Shown: positions 43,513 through 52,234 of the stretch, piece after piece | Layout of the letters: each line of letters begins with the position of its first letter | How positions within the stretch are numbered: the stretch's first letter is position 1 | Assembly (NCBI RefSeq): GCF_002294995.1 | Contig: NZ_NSGF01000013.1 | Location: 62,001-126,000, forward strand | Origin: Mesorhizobium sp. WSM3860 | GTDB lineage: Bacteria > Pseudomonadota > Alphaproteobacteria > Rhizobiales > Rhizobiaceae | DNA: 64,000 bases | Direction: 5' to 3' | Made by a program: the position numbers and the translations under genes | The notes under the pieces: model-generated | What the model was told of the DNA's origin: nothing | The model's input: only the letters and a program-made list of their open reading frames with translations | Databases searched by the model: none

Positions 43513-43678
43513 ATGACGGCAGGTCTCCTGGCTCGCGTCTTTCCGCCATTTTCGCCTTCCCGGCCCATGCAGCCAGTGGCATCGTGAAAACGGCTCGTCG
43601 CTTACAGTTGCGGGGGCAGCCACGGCTTTGGACTTCTCCGCACCGCGTTCCCTTTTGATCCCCGAAGGGAACCATCAG
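43513..43678 (-). ncRNA. Cobalamin (B12) riboswitch
   Basis: Reading the minus strand, the leader has the standard landmarks in order: 'gggaacgcggtg', 'aaagccgtggctgcccccgc' with 'aactgtaagcg', the B12 box 'gccactggc', 'gggaaggcg' and the closing 'agccaggagacctgcc'. It lies about 100 bases upstream of the nickel/cobalt transporter start. It should shut off transporter expression when adenosylcobalamin is plentiful. Confidence 0.93.
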
Positions 43679-43994
43679 CGCGAATTCGCCACAGCCCGGT
43701 TGGCCAGTCAATCGACATTCCCGACGGCCAGCGGTCTCTCACGCCATCGTGACGAGAGGATTGCAGCGGGCGCTGCGGCGCGGCCGGCGAAGCTGTGGCA
43801 AAATCATCACGCCCCGCGAACCGGCGGTCCCCGCCTGAGACCATCGTGGACGGCAGCGTGCATGCCGGCCTCGACGTGGCATTGCGTGATCTGGGCGAAC
43901 AGCACCGCCTGCGGGCAAGGGTGCAAGAACTGCTCGGATCACGCCGACGTGAAGCCCGCGGCCCTGATCAAGCGATATGGAAAGGACGCTCTGT

Positions 43995-44135
43995 TCAGCA
44001 CGGTCGAGCGAGCACTGCTTTGTTACCAGCTGCGAGCGTGGCGCCGACAACCTCGCCGTTCACCGCCAGCGGGCGGTCGATCCAAAGTCGCCCTTGGGAT
44101 CGGTAGCGTCTCCGGTGGATGAGGATGCTCAAGGC
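43995..44135 (-). pseudogene. DOPA 4,5-dioxygenase-family fragment (second degenerate copy)
   Basis: The minus strand reads ALSILIHRRRYRSQGRLWID and then RPLAVNGEVVGATLA. This aligns with LSILIHPNTNNPKRDHLIDP and GRALPVKGEVLGE of the intact gene at 44835-45242. Only the C-terminal third is recognisable. The rest of 43679-44128 shows no supported gene. Confidence 0.6.
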
Positions 44136-44764
44136 CTGCACTGGCGCGCCCGCTTCAGGCATTGGTCGCCGATGTCGCGGGCAACGCAGCCGGACAGCAC
44201 CTGGAAGGGTGTAAATTCTCCGCCCCGGAAAAATTGAAGGCAGTAGCTTCTTATCTCCGGCCGCAGTGTGGCCCAGTATCCGGCCAAACTGGCCTTGCGC
44301 TTGATTTCCCCATCCAGGCAATTGCGCAGTACATTTGCCTTGGCGTCCGGGAATCTCGCATGGCAGTAGGGGTCGCTTTTCAAAGCTGAAAACAGGGGTT
44401 CCGTCGTTGGTTCGCTGGGGCTGCAGGACACGCGGCCTTCGATGCAGGCCCGTCCCAACGCCGAGGCAACGAAGGGCGCGACGGTCAGATAGGTTTGGAA
44501 CCTGACCTCCTTCATATAATCCCGCATGAGCCTTTGGTTAGCGTCCGGCGTGACGAGATACCAGAAAGGCTCAAGGCTGGCCCTCAGCATCGTTTCGTCG
44601 GCAAGGCACTTTCCTTTCTCGACCTGCTGCTCAGCCTTGACGAGCATTTTGGAGACAAGCGCTTTGCAATAGCCTTGCGTGTCCAATGGAGGAAATGGCG
44701 GCCCTTGCCCTGCCTCGGCAAATTGCGACGCCAGCAGTATTGCCACGGTCAAGAAAATCCGCAT
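44129..44764 (-). CDS. Secreted Cys-containing protein of unknown function
   Basis: A 211-residue protein with a Sec signal peptide (MRIFLTVAILLASQFAEAGQ). The mature part has at least eight cysteines (GYCKALV, KGKCLADE, RACIEGRVSCSP, DPYCHARF, RNCLDGE, SYCLQFF, SGCVARD), suggesting disulfides in the periplasm. I do not recognise a family. The ATG at 44764 was chosen for the signal peptide over one nine codons upstream. It sits between two DOPA-dioxygenase sequences on the same strand. Confidence 0.7.
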   Translation of the reverse strand: MRIFLTVAILLASQFAEAGQGPPFPPLDTQGYCKALVSKMLVKAEQQVEKGKCLADETMLRASLEPFWYLVTPDANQRLMRDYMKEVRFQTYLTVAPFVASALGRACIEGRVSCSPSEPTTEPLFSALKSDPYCHARFPDAKANVLRNCLDGEIKRKASLAGYWATLRPEIRSYCLQFFRGGEFTPFQVLSGCVARDIGDQCLKRARQCRP

Positions 44765-44834
44765 CGCACCCCCTATTTGTCGGCAACGCACGGGCAGCAG
44801 GGTAATATCAGATGTCGCTGCCCGGCCAAGTCGG

Positions 44835-45242
44835 CTATGCCTCCAACGTCGGCTCGGTATTCACCTCCAGCGCCTCTTCCGCCTCGTCCTCCTCGCCAAG
44901 CACCTCGCCCTTCACCGGCAGCGCCCGGCCTATCCAGATCGGGTCGATCAGGTGGTCGCGCTTGGGGTTGTTGGTGTTGGGGTGGATGAGGATGCTCAAG
45001 CCGCCGTGGTTCAGCATCAGCCAGGGAACGAGCGTGGCGAAGATCTCGTTGGCGAAGGAAACCTGGTACATGGCCTGCTGATGCGGGCCGACCGGCTCGT
45101 CGCGCCAGTTGCCCAGGCGCACATGGAAGCGTTCGCCGATGCGCTCGCGCAGCCATTCGGCATGCTGCCGCTCCGCCTCTCCGTCATAGTAGATATGGGC
45201 GTGATAGCTGGCGATCTCGGCGATCGGCCTGACTTCGTTCAT
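44835..45242 (-). CDS. DOPA 4,5-dioxygenase family protein (intact copy)
   Basis: A 135-residue member of the DOPA-dioxygenase family: ASYHAHIYYDGEAERQHAEW, HVRLGNWRDEPVGPHQQAMY and GGLSILIHPNTNNPKRDH. The conserved His residues (HAHIYY and the HPN...DH region) are likely Fe(II) or substrate ligands for ring-cleaving extradiol chemistry. The Asp/Glu-rich C-terminus (GEEDEAEEALEVNTE) is unusual and is shared with the degenerate copies. The bacterial substrate is not known. Two broken copies at 39286 and 43995 show that this family has been copied locally. Confidence 0.85.
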   Translation of the reverse strand: MNEVRPIAEIASYHAHIYYDGEAERQHAEWLRERIGERFHVRLGNWRDEPVGPHQQAMYQVSFANEIFATLVPWLMLNHGGLSILIHPNTNNPKRDHLIDPIWIGRALPVKGEVLGEEDEAEEALEVNTEPTLEA

Positions 45243-45447
45243 CGCGATGCACCCCTTCGATGATTTTTTTGCGCCCGGCGGAACTGTAGCCGAAGCGCGG
45301 GCGCCTTGTCTGCAGCCGGCTGAGGCCCGCGCCTGCGGTCGGCAGGTTATCGGATATGGCGCTCCCCCGCTCCGTCTCGGCTGCGCCGAGGAAATGCCAA
45401 TCGCTGAGGTTGCAACTGAGCGCGAAGGCTGGCAACGGCCCTGGTGC

Positions 45448-46197
45448 CTAAATCACCGCGGTGACCTTGCCCTTCGCATCGAGGCGGCAGCCGACTTTCG
45501 CCTGCCTCACTTCGATGCCGCCTTGCCTGTCATAGTCAATGCGCACCTCGATCGGCGCGTTGAGCCCGCTTCGGCGTTGACGCAAGGAGCCGGCGCTGAC
45601 TGTGTAAACACGCACGGCGCCAAGGGGCTTGGCGGCCGCCGCGATCGCGGCGCGACAGGCGCGCACCACGGCGGCCGGCGTGCCCGGTATCGCCTTCAGA
45701 GATGACAGCGGCGCAACGGGATATGCTTTGGTGACCCGCCGGAGGTCGCCGCCGGCGGATTTGGAGGGCCTCAGGACTGGAGGCAGCACAATGGGCTGCG
45801 TCGCGCTCTTGGCCAAAGCGGGGGCTGTCGGGACCGCGGGCGGGTTCTGCGCAGAGGCAGCCGATACGGCGGAAGGATCGTCGCCCGTGGCGGCGCCGGT
45901 TGGTCCACTTGCGGCTGACGGATCGGCGCCCACGCTTGTCGACACGCCTGTGCTGGTGCTGCCCAAATTGCCGCCGGCATTGAGGCCGAGCGATCCGCCG
46001 CCGGTCGAGGCGCCGACATTTGCGCCGCCGACACCGTCGGCGCCGGCGCCCACGCCCACCGACACGCCTTGCGAACCGGCGCCCAATCCTGCGCCCGCGC
46101 CGACGCCGCCGACCTTGCCGCCCACGCCGACGTCAAGCGCCGAGGCAGGCCCGATCGTGATGCCGATCGCCAGCGCGGCTGCGAGGTATTTTTTCAT
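45448..46197 (-). CDS. Gly/Ala/Ser-rich secreted protein
   Basis: A 249-residue protein with a Sec signal (KKYLAAALAIGITIGPASAL). Residues about 22-110 are a low-complexity Gly/Ala/Ser/Val stretch with GVGA-like repeats. A Pro/Ala linker leads to a C-terminal domain of about 90 residues (AVVRACRAAIAAAAKPLGAV, VEV-like strands and one Cys pair). The layout suggests a surface or periplasmic structural protein with a globular tail. I know no family name. The ATG at 46197 is used; a TTG two codons upstream is in frame. Confidence 0.65.
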   Translation of the reverse strand: MKKYLAAALAIGITIGPASALDVGVGGKVGGVGAGAGLGAGSQGVSVGVGAGADGVGGANVGASTGGGSLGLNAGGNLGSTSTGVSTSVGADPSAASGPTGAATGDDPSAVSAASAQNPPAVPTAPALAKSATQPIVLPPVLRPSKSAGGDLRRVTKAYPVAPLSSLKAIPGTPAAVVRACRAAIAAAAKPLGAVRVYTVSAGSLRQRRSGLNAPIEVRIDYDRQGGIEVRQAKVGCRLDAKGKVTAVI

Positions 46198-46529
46198 GGC
46201 CAAACTTTTGCCATCTGCCGCTCCTCATCGAGCGTCCGCTCGACAGCGGCCTGCGAAGCCTATGTCAAGCGATGCGTCGTGCCGAGCATGGCGGCCTTCT
46301 CGTCCTTCCAGGCATCGGCCTCGGCCTTAACCGCGCGGCTGGATGCCGCTCGAAAGACGAATGATAGAGAAGCGATCTCGGTAACGCCAAGCACTGAAAA
46401 AGGCTTAGCACTTCGCCTTTCAACTTAGCTGTCGACAGCCAGGGCATGTAATGAGCTCGCCCACGCGCTGTTAACGACTAACTTTCAAATTAGTTTCAAC
46501 TAATATGCAACAGAACAAGGACACTCACC

Positions 46530-46816
46530 GTGCCGGCGGCGATTGCCGATGCCGAAGCCGGGCGCTCGACGGAGCGGCCCCCCGCTCGGCTTATCGCCGG
46601 GAGAACATCGCGCATGGCGCAGCGCTACCGGCTGGAAGCCGCAACCCTCGTCGCGCTGGCCGACAAGGACGCGGTGCTGGTCGGCCAGGCCGACCTTTTG
46701 CGATCGATGGTCGAAGGTGCGGCGGCGACGCGATCCTGGCCCACAAAGGCGAGATCGAGACCGGCATCGCGGCGATTACGGCCACATTGCGCGACAGGCA
46801 ATCGTTCCTGCTGTGA
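46530..46816 (+). pseudogene. Small broken gene with an internal frameshift
   Basis: From 46614 one frame reads AQRYRLEAATLVALADKDAV and LVGQADLLRSMVEGAA, which looks like real coding sequence. Near 46722 the sense moves to the next frame: DAILAHKGEIETGIAAITAT and a stop at 46816. A single-base deletion would join them. The function is unknown. The remainder of 46198-46853 holds nothing I can support. Confidence 0.4.
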
Positions 46817-46853
46817 GGGCTGGCCTTGGCCAGGCCTTGAGCATGGAGAAGCG

Positions 46854-47828
46854 TCACGCCTTTTGCCTGGTGAGCCGCTCGAGCGCATCGACGATCAAGT
46901 CGCAGAATTTCGCATGGTCGAGCTTCATCGCCAGCGTGTGGCGGAAATCGACCTGCTCGCTCGCCGTGCCGCCGAAATGGCGCATGCCGCCCATCTTCTC
47001 GAAATTGCAGACCGTCATGCCCTTGGACCACCGTCCGGCAAGCTCGACACGGATATCGGCCTTCTCGGTGGTGAAGACGCTTGCGTCGATCATCGCCGCC
47101 ACACAGCATGCGTCATGGACGGCGGGATAGGCTATCTGCAGCAGGCCGCCATGCGTGGTCGCGATGAACTCCCAGATGTCGAGGACGAATTTGGCGATCG
47201 GACCGCCGACGGCGCGCACCCTGTCCTGCAGTTGCGGGGTGGCCAAGGCCTGGTGCGTGAGGTCGAGCCCCACCATGGTCACGTCCCAACCGGCGCGGAA
47301 CACCACGTCGGCAGCCTCCGGGTCGGCATAGACGTTGAACTCGGCCGCGGGCGTGATGTTGCCGCGGGTGTAGCTTCCGCCCATCGCGACGACCTTCTTC
47401 ACCCGCTCGACGATGCGCGGCTCCTTCCGGATGGCCAACGCGATGTTGGTGTAGGGACCGACCGGCACCAGCGTGACGGTTTTCGGCTCATGCGACAAAA
47501 CCGTCTCGATGATGAAGTCGACGGCATGGCGCTTGTCGAGCTCGAACGAGGCGGGCGGCAACTCCGGGCCGTCGAGCCCGGTCTCGCCGTGGATCTCGAC
47601 CGCCAGCACCTGGTCGATGATCAAAGGACCGGGAGAGCCCTTCGCCACGGGGACTTTTATGCCGTAGGCCGTGCATACGGAGAGGGCATTGCGCGTGGTG
47701 TTCTCGACATTGTGGTTGCCCGAAACCGTGGTGATGCCGAGAAGGTCGATGTTCGGGTTGCCGGCCGCAAGCAGGATGGCGATGGCATCGTCGTGCCCCG
47801 GATCGCAGTCCAGGATGATCTTTTCCAT
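46854..47828 (-). CDS. Inosine/uridine-preferring nucleoside hydrolase
   Basis: A 324-residue nucleoside hydrolase that splits ribonucleosides into base and ribose. The N-terminal calcium-binding motif is ILDCDPGHDDAIA (residues 5-17). Also seen are LGITTVSGNHNVENTTRNAL, the MGGSYTRGNITPAAEFNVYA block and the C-terminal VHDACCVAAM with the ligand Asp. No signal peptide is present, so it is cytoplasmic. The 139-base gap to the ABC transporter gene, also on the minus strand, is compatible with co-transcription downstream of it. Confidence 0.93.
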   Translation of the reverse strand: MEKIILDCDPGHDDAIAILLAAGNPNIDLLGITTVSGNHNVENTTRNALSVCTAYGIKVPVAKGSPGPLIIDQVLAVEIHGETGLDGPELPPASFELDKRHAVDFIIETVLSHEPKTVTLVPVGPYTNIALAIRKEPRIVERVKKVVAMGGSYTRGNITPAAEFNVYADPEAADVVFRAGWDVTMVGLDLTHQALATPQLQDRVRAVGGPIAKFVLDIWEFIATTHGGLLQIAYPAVHDACCVAAMIDASVFTTEKADIRVELAGRWSKGMTVCNFEKMGGMRHFGGTASEQVDFRHTLAMKLDHAKFCDLIVDALERLTRQKA

Positions 47829-47967
47829 CGGTGTCGCGTCTCCCTGGCCTGCGGCGATTACAGACCGGGGCCTCTGGTGACGTCAAGGTTGTCGTCTGGC
47901 CGAAGCGCGCCCCCTGCGGTCGATCACCACATCGGACGCGCTTGCCGCCCTGCCCTCACTGCCGGCC

Positions 47968-50085
47968 TCATCGCGCCTGGCCTCCTCTCGCCCCGCTTCC
48001 CCACAGCGCCCGCGCGAACACGTTGCGCTTGCCCTTGCGCGGCGCCAGCTCCACATCGCTGACCAGCTTCGCGCCGCCCTCGCGCCGCTCCAGCGTGATC
48101 TTGCGGCTGTGGAAGGCTTCCAGCTCGGCGCGGTGGGCGACGCTGATGACGGTGACCTTCGGCAGTGCCTGGATCACCGTCTGCATCATCTTGTCCTGGC
48201 TCTTCTCGTCGAGCGCCGAGGTCGCCTCGTCCAACACGACGATGTCGGGCTCATGCAGCAGCAGGCGCGCGAAGGCGAGGCGCTGCTTCTCGCCGCCGGA
48301 GAGCGTCTGGTCCCACGGCGCCTCTTCCTCGATCCTGTCCCGCAGGTAACCGAGGCCGACCTTGTCGAGCGCGGCGTCGATCTCGTCCACTGTCCAGTTG
48401 TCGGCGGCGGCCGGATAGGCGACCGCGCGCCGCAACGCGCCGGTCGGGATATAGGGGCGTTGCGGCAGCATGAACAGCCGCTTGCCGGCCTGGAAATTGA
48501 CGCTGCCGCCGCCCCACGGCCACAGGCCAGCGACGGCCCGGACCAGGGTCGACTTGCCGGTGCCGGATTCGCCCGCGACCAGCACCCGCTCGCCCGGGTT
48601 GATCTCGACCTTTGTCTCCTTGACCACGCCGGTGCCGTCGTTGAGCGTGACGGAGAGATCGTCCAGGCTGAGCATGGCGCCGTTTTGCGTCTCGCCGCGC
48701 CGGATGCGCCCAAAGGACTCGCTCTCTTCGGCGCGCTCCAGCCCGTCGAGCGACATCATCAGCGAAGCGACGCGGCGCGCCGAGGCGTTCCAATCGGCCA
48801 GGCGCGGATAATTGTCGACCAGCCAGCCGAACGCGCCTTGCACGATGGCAAAGGCGGAGGCCGCCTGCATGACCTGGCCGAGCGACATCGAGCCTTCGAG
48901 GAATTTCGGCGCGCAGAGCAGCACCGGCACCACCGGCGCGAACAGCATCGACCCTTGCGAGACAATCGCGGTACGCATGTGCTGTCCGGTCAGCAGCGCC
49001 CATTGCCTCAGCACATGGCCGAAATTCCTGTCGATGCCGTTGCGCTCCTCCGCCTCGCCGCCGAGCAGCGCGATGCTTTCGCCGTTTTCGCGCACGCGCG
49101 TCAGCGTATAGCGGAATTCGGCTTCCGCCTGGTTTTTCCGCTCCGAAAGCTGCACGAAATGGCGGCCGATCACCACCATCGAGGTCGAGGTGATGGCGGC
49201 ATAGATGACCGCGGTGACGACGAGGAAGCCGGGAATGGTCAGGCTCGCACCGTCGAGCGGCAAGGTGAGCGCGCCGCCGATGGTCCATAGCACGACGATG
49301 AAGGTCGAGGCCGACAAGAAGGCATTGAGGACGCCGGAGACGAAATCGACGGGGGACTCGGTGGCGATGCGCAGATCTTCGGTGAGACGGGCTTCGGGGT
49401 TCGAGTGGTCGCCGGCGACGAGATTCAGCTGATAATAACGGCCGCTGGCCAGCCAGCGCGCGATGACAGATGTGGTGAGCCAGGAGCGCCAGCGGCGCTG
49501 GATCGTCATGCGCAGGTAAACCTGAGCGACGACGAGGCTGGCGCTTCCGGCGACCAGCGGCACGAAGACGGCGCTCAGCATATAGACGGTGTGGACATTG
49601 CGCTGCTCGATGGCGTCGAAGAAGGCGCGGTTCCAGACATTGATGCCATACTGGAAGCCGACATTGACGCAGATCAGGACCAACAGCCCAATCGTGAACG
49701 GCCAGGCGAGCTTGTCGCCGTTCCGGCCCCAGTAGCCGCGCCCGCTGATCCAGAACCGCCTAAAGAGATACTTCCGGCGCGCCTGCTCGGCCTCCTCGGG
49801 CGTCAGCTTCGGACCGGGCTCGACGGATTCCGGCGGCGGCGGCGCCGGTTCGCCGACGGCCTCCGGCGTGACTTCGGCGGCCGGTTCCTTTTGCTCGTCG
49901 GATTGCTTCGGGGGCGACTTCTCTTCGCGGGGTTTTTCCGGGCGCAATCCTTCCGGGTGCGACTTTTCCGGCCGCGCCTTTCCTGGGGGTGCTTTCGTTG
50001 CGCCCGTCTTTGCGGGGCGCGACTTCCCGGCACCGCGCGGCTGGGCGCCGTCGGCCGATCTTGGCTTGAGCTTTGCTTCAGGCAT
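47968..50085 (-). CDS. ABC transporter, fused permease/ATPase (SbmA/BacA-YddA type)
   Basis: A 705-residue fused exporter-type protein. Residues 1-100 are a Lys/Pro/Glu-rich, probably disordered, extension with repeated KPR/PEK motifs. The six-helix SbmA/BacA-like membrane domain spans about 120-430 (WPFTIGLLVLICVNVGFQYG, RRWRSWLTTSVIARWLASGR). The nucleotide-binding domain has Walker A AGESGTGKSTLVRAVAGLWP, signature LSGGEKQRLAFARLLL and Walker B DIVVLDEATSALDE. The family includes peptide and cobalamin importers such as BacA relatives, but the substrate here is open. The ATG at 50085 is used; a TTG six codons upstream is in frame. Confidence 0.88.
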   Translation of the reverse strand: MPEAKLKPRSADGAQPRGAGKSRPAKTGATKAPPGKARPEKSHPEGLRPEKPREEKSPPKQSDEQKEPAAEVTPEAVGEPAPPPPESVEPGPKLTPEEAEQARRKYLFRRFWISGRGYWGRNGDKLAWPFTIGLLVLICVNVGFQYGINVWNRAFFDAIEQRNVHTVYMLSAVFVPLVAGSASLVVAQVYLRMTIQRRWRSWLTTSVIARWLASGRYYQLNLVAGDHSNPEARLTEDLRIATESPVDFVSGVLNAFLSASTFIVVLWTIGGALTLPLDGASLTIPGFLVVTAVIYAAITSTSMVVIGRHFVQLSERKNQAEAEFRYTLTRVRENGESIALLGGEAEERNGIDRNFGHVLRQWALLTGQHMRTAIVSQGSMLFAPVVPVLLCAPKFLEGSMSLGQVMQAASAFAIVQGAFGWLVDNYPRLADWNASARRVASLMMSLDGLERAEESESFGRIRRGETQNGAMLSLDDLSVTLNDGTGVVKETKVEINPGERVLVAGESGTGKSTLVRAVAGLWPWGGGSVNFQAGKRLFMLPQRPYIPTGALRRAVAYPAAADNWTVDEIDAALDKVGLGYLRDRIEEEAPWDQTLSGGEKQRLAFARLLLHEPDIVVLDEATSALDEKSQDKMMQTVIQALPKVTVISVAHRAELEAFHSRKITLERREGGAKLVSDVELAPRKGKRNVFARALWGSGARGGQAR

Positions 50086-50168
50086 CAGCCGACAACGGCT
50101 CAAAAATCAGAAGGTTTCACGATCGCGGCGAGAGATGTTGCCTGCCAGCTCGGGCCTCGAACGTCGCC

Positions 50169-50822
50169 TCACGCGGCAAAACCCCGCCGCGCGGCGGCCA
50201 TGCCTTCCCACATCAGCCTGATCCCGAGCGCGCCGACCACGGCGCCGGCGGCGCGGTCGATCCAGTGCTTGGTGCCGAGATAGGCCGCGCGCGGCCGGCT
50301 GGAGGAAAAGGCGAAGGCGACAACCGCGTACCAGGCGAATTCGTTGAGGAAGAGCAGCGGCGGCAGGACGAAGAGCATCCAGAGCGGCGGCGAGGCCGGC
50401 AGCATGGCCGCGAACATCGAGGCGTAGAAGATCGCCGTCTTCGGGTTGGCGAGTTGCACCAGGAGCGCGCGCCGCAGCGCCCGCCAGAACGAGCCGGCGC
50501 GCGCCGAGGCATCGTTCGCGATCTCGATCGGCTGATGAGCGCCGCGCCAGATCTTTATGCCGATCCACAACAGATAGGCGCCGCCGGCGATGCGCAGGAA
50601 AATGTCCAGCCAGGCGACCTGGACGAGCAGCGCGGTCAGGCCCGCCACCGCGATGGTGGCGAAGATGAAGCCGCCGATGCCCATGCCGATCGCCGCCGCG
50701 AGGCCATCCGTGCGCTCGCCGGCGACCGCGATGCGCGAGACGACGACGAAGCTCGGCCCCGGGCTCATCGCCCCCAGCAGGAAAACGCCAAGGATGGAAA
50801 GGATGGTTGCAATCTCGGACAA
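50169..50822 (-). CDS. LysE/RhtB-family amino-acid exporter
   Basis: A 217-residue membrane protein with five to six helices: LSILGVFLLGAMSPGPSFVV (the family's SPGP motif), AGGAYLLWIGIKIWRG and LANPKTAIFYASMFAAMLPA. The start is a TTG at 50822 preceded by a good 'ggaggaag' Shine-Dalgarno site; the longer in-frame extension has no homology. It probably exports homoserine, threonine or a similar amino acid, but the substrate cannot be set from sequence. Confidence 0.88.
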   Translation of the reverse strand: MSEIATILSILGVFLLGAMSPGPSFVVVSRIAVAGERTDGLAAAIGMGIGGFIFATIAVAGLTALLVQVAWLDIFLRIAGGAYLLWIGIKIWRGAHQPIEIANDASARAGSFWRALRRALLVQLANPKTAIFYASMFAAMLPASPPLWMLFVLPPLLFLNEFAWYAVVAFAFSSSRPRAAYLGTKHWIDRAAGAVVGALGIRLMWEGMAAARRGFAA

Positions 50823-51095
50823 GACTTCCTCCGCAGGTCGGCTGCAATTCCCTGCGCGGTACAATGCACGCGGCGCGCGCCTTGTCACCATCCTGGCGGG
50901 CGATCGGCGAGCGCGAGCATGCCGAGACGGCGTCTGGTCAGGCTGGAGCCGCGCCCTATGTCTACCACGGCCCGTCCAGCCATCGGGCAAAACACCGCCT
51001 TTTGCGGAACAAGCGGCAGTTGCTTGGGTTGGCAGCCTTGTTCAGCAGTCGTACGATGTATGGCGGAAGTGCCTCTGCACACGGGGAGACTTCAG

Positions 51096-51263
51096 ATGAA
51101 AGCTGCCGCAGAACGCGACCCTCGCAGGCGCGAGCTTCTCAAGGATCACGGCCCAGCCGGACTGGCCGCGAAGTCTGTTTCCGGCCGCGCCGCGGCCCAG
51201 CGGCGCCGACGACGCGCCGCCCACAGTCAAGACGTCCCGCCGATCCGTTCGCGCAGAGCATGA
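51096..51263 (+). CDS. Possible small basic protein upstream of cyoA
   Basis: A 55-residue frame beginning ATGAAAGCTGCC with a 'ggggag' site seven bases upstream. It encodes KAAAERDPRRRELLKDHGPA followed by an Arg-rich tail with no recognised domain. The 450-base region 50823-51272 otherwise appears to hold only promoters. This could be chance. Confidence 0.25.
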   Translation: MKAAAERDPRRRELLKDHGPAGLAAKSVSGRAAAQRRRRRAAHSQDVPPIRSRRA

Positions 51264-51272
51264 TCCGTTCCA

Positions 51273-52232
51273 GTGCTTTCCTTCCCTAAACCAAGGCAAG
51301 GCCGCTCGCCGCTCTGGATAGGCTTGATCGCGACGCTCTCCGGCTGCGCGGGCGGGGTGCTCGACCCGCAGGGCCCGATCGGCGCGGGCAACCGCACGAT
51401 CCTGCTCAACTCGCTGGCGGTCATGCTGGTCATCGTCATCCCGACGCTGGTGGCGCTGCTTTTGTTTGCCTGGATGTTCCGCGCCTCGAACCGCAATGCC
51501 CGCTACGATCCGGAATTCACCTATTCGGGCCGCATCGAGCTGATCGTCTGGTCGATCCCGACGCTCACCATCCTCTTCCTCGGCGGGCTGATCTATTACG
51601 GATCCTACCATCTCGACCCGCGCCGGCCGATCGCCTCCAGCCAGCCGCCACTCGACATCCAGGTGGTGGCGCTCGACTGGAAATGGCTGTTCCTCTACCC
51701 GGACCAGGGCGTCGGAACGGTCAACCAGCTGGTCATCCCGGCCGGCGTTCCCGTGCGTTTCAAGCTGACCTCGGCCAGCGTGATGAACACCTTCTTCGTG
51801 CCGCAGCTCGGCAGCATGATCTATGTCATGAACGGCATGCAGACCGAGCTCAACCTGCAGGCCGACCGCGAGGGCGACTATCGCGGCCTGTCGGCGCATT
51901 TCAGCGGCGACGGCTTTTCCGACATGAATTTCCGCGTGCGGGCGGTGTCGCCCGACGAATTTGCCCGCTGGGCCTCTTCGTTGCATGGCGGCGGCGGCGT
52001 GCTCAACGCCCGCGCCTATGCCGAGCTTGCCCGGCAAAGCATCAACGCGCCGCCGGCCTCGTTCGGCGTTGTGCAGGATGGCCTGTTCGACGCGATCGTG
52101 CGCCAGACGCTGCCCCCCGGTCCGGGTCCCGCCGAAACCGCCGCCGGCGAGCCGCAGGTGAGCCCCAAGGCCGAGCCCAAGGCCGGGACGCCGGCGCCAG
52201 CCCAACAGCCGCAGCCGAAAGCGGGAGGATGA
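51273..52232 (+). CDS. cyoA: Cytochrome bo3 ubiquinol oxidase subunit II
   Basis: A 319-residue lipoprotein subunit II. A lipobox (ATLSGCAGG) is followed by two membrane helices and a periplasmic cupredoxin-fold domain. The residues around FFVPQLGSMIYVMNGMQTEL and LSAHFSGDGFSDMNFRV replace the CuA ligands, so this is a quinol oxidase rather than a cytochrome c oxidase. The start is GTG at 51273; no in-frame ATG precedes the signal. A Pro/Lys/Ala-rich tail of about 45 residues (EPQVSPKAEPKAGTPAPAQQ) is longer than in E. coli CyoA. It is first in cyoABCD. Confidence 0.93.
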   Translation: MLSFPKPRQGRSPLWIGLIATLSGCAGGVLDPQGPIGAGNRTILLNSLAVMLVIVIPTLVALLLFAWMFRASNRNARYDPEFTYSGRIELIVWSIPTLTILFLGGLIYYGSYHLDPRRPIASSQPPLDIQVVALDWKWLFLYPDQGVGTVNQLVIPAGVPVRFKLTSASVMNTFFVPQLGSMIYVMNGMQTELNLQADREGDYRGLSAHFSGDGFSDMNFRVRAVSPDEFARWASSLHGGGGVLNARAYAELARQSINAPPASFGVVQDGLFDAIVRQTLPPGPGPAETAAGEPQVSPKAEPKAGTPAPAQQPQPKAGG

Positions 52233-52234
52233 CG

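Noticed and set aside
43628..44122. A frame of about 160 codons on the plus strand after the riboswitch
   Set aside because: Its first part is antisense to the riboswitch and its last part is antisense to the DOPA-dioxygenase fragment. Only a short piece (LIKRYGKDALFSTVERALLC) looks protein-like, so I could not support a gene.
51273..52232. Cytochrome c oxidase subunit II (CoxB)
   Set aside because: The CuA ligand motif CxxxC is absent, and the order of four overlapping genes matches cyoABCD.
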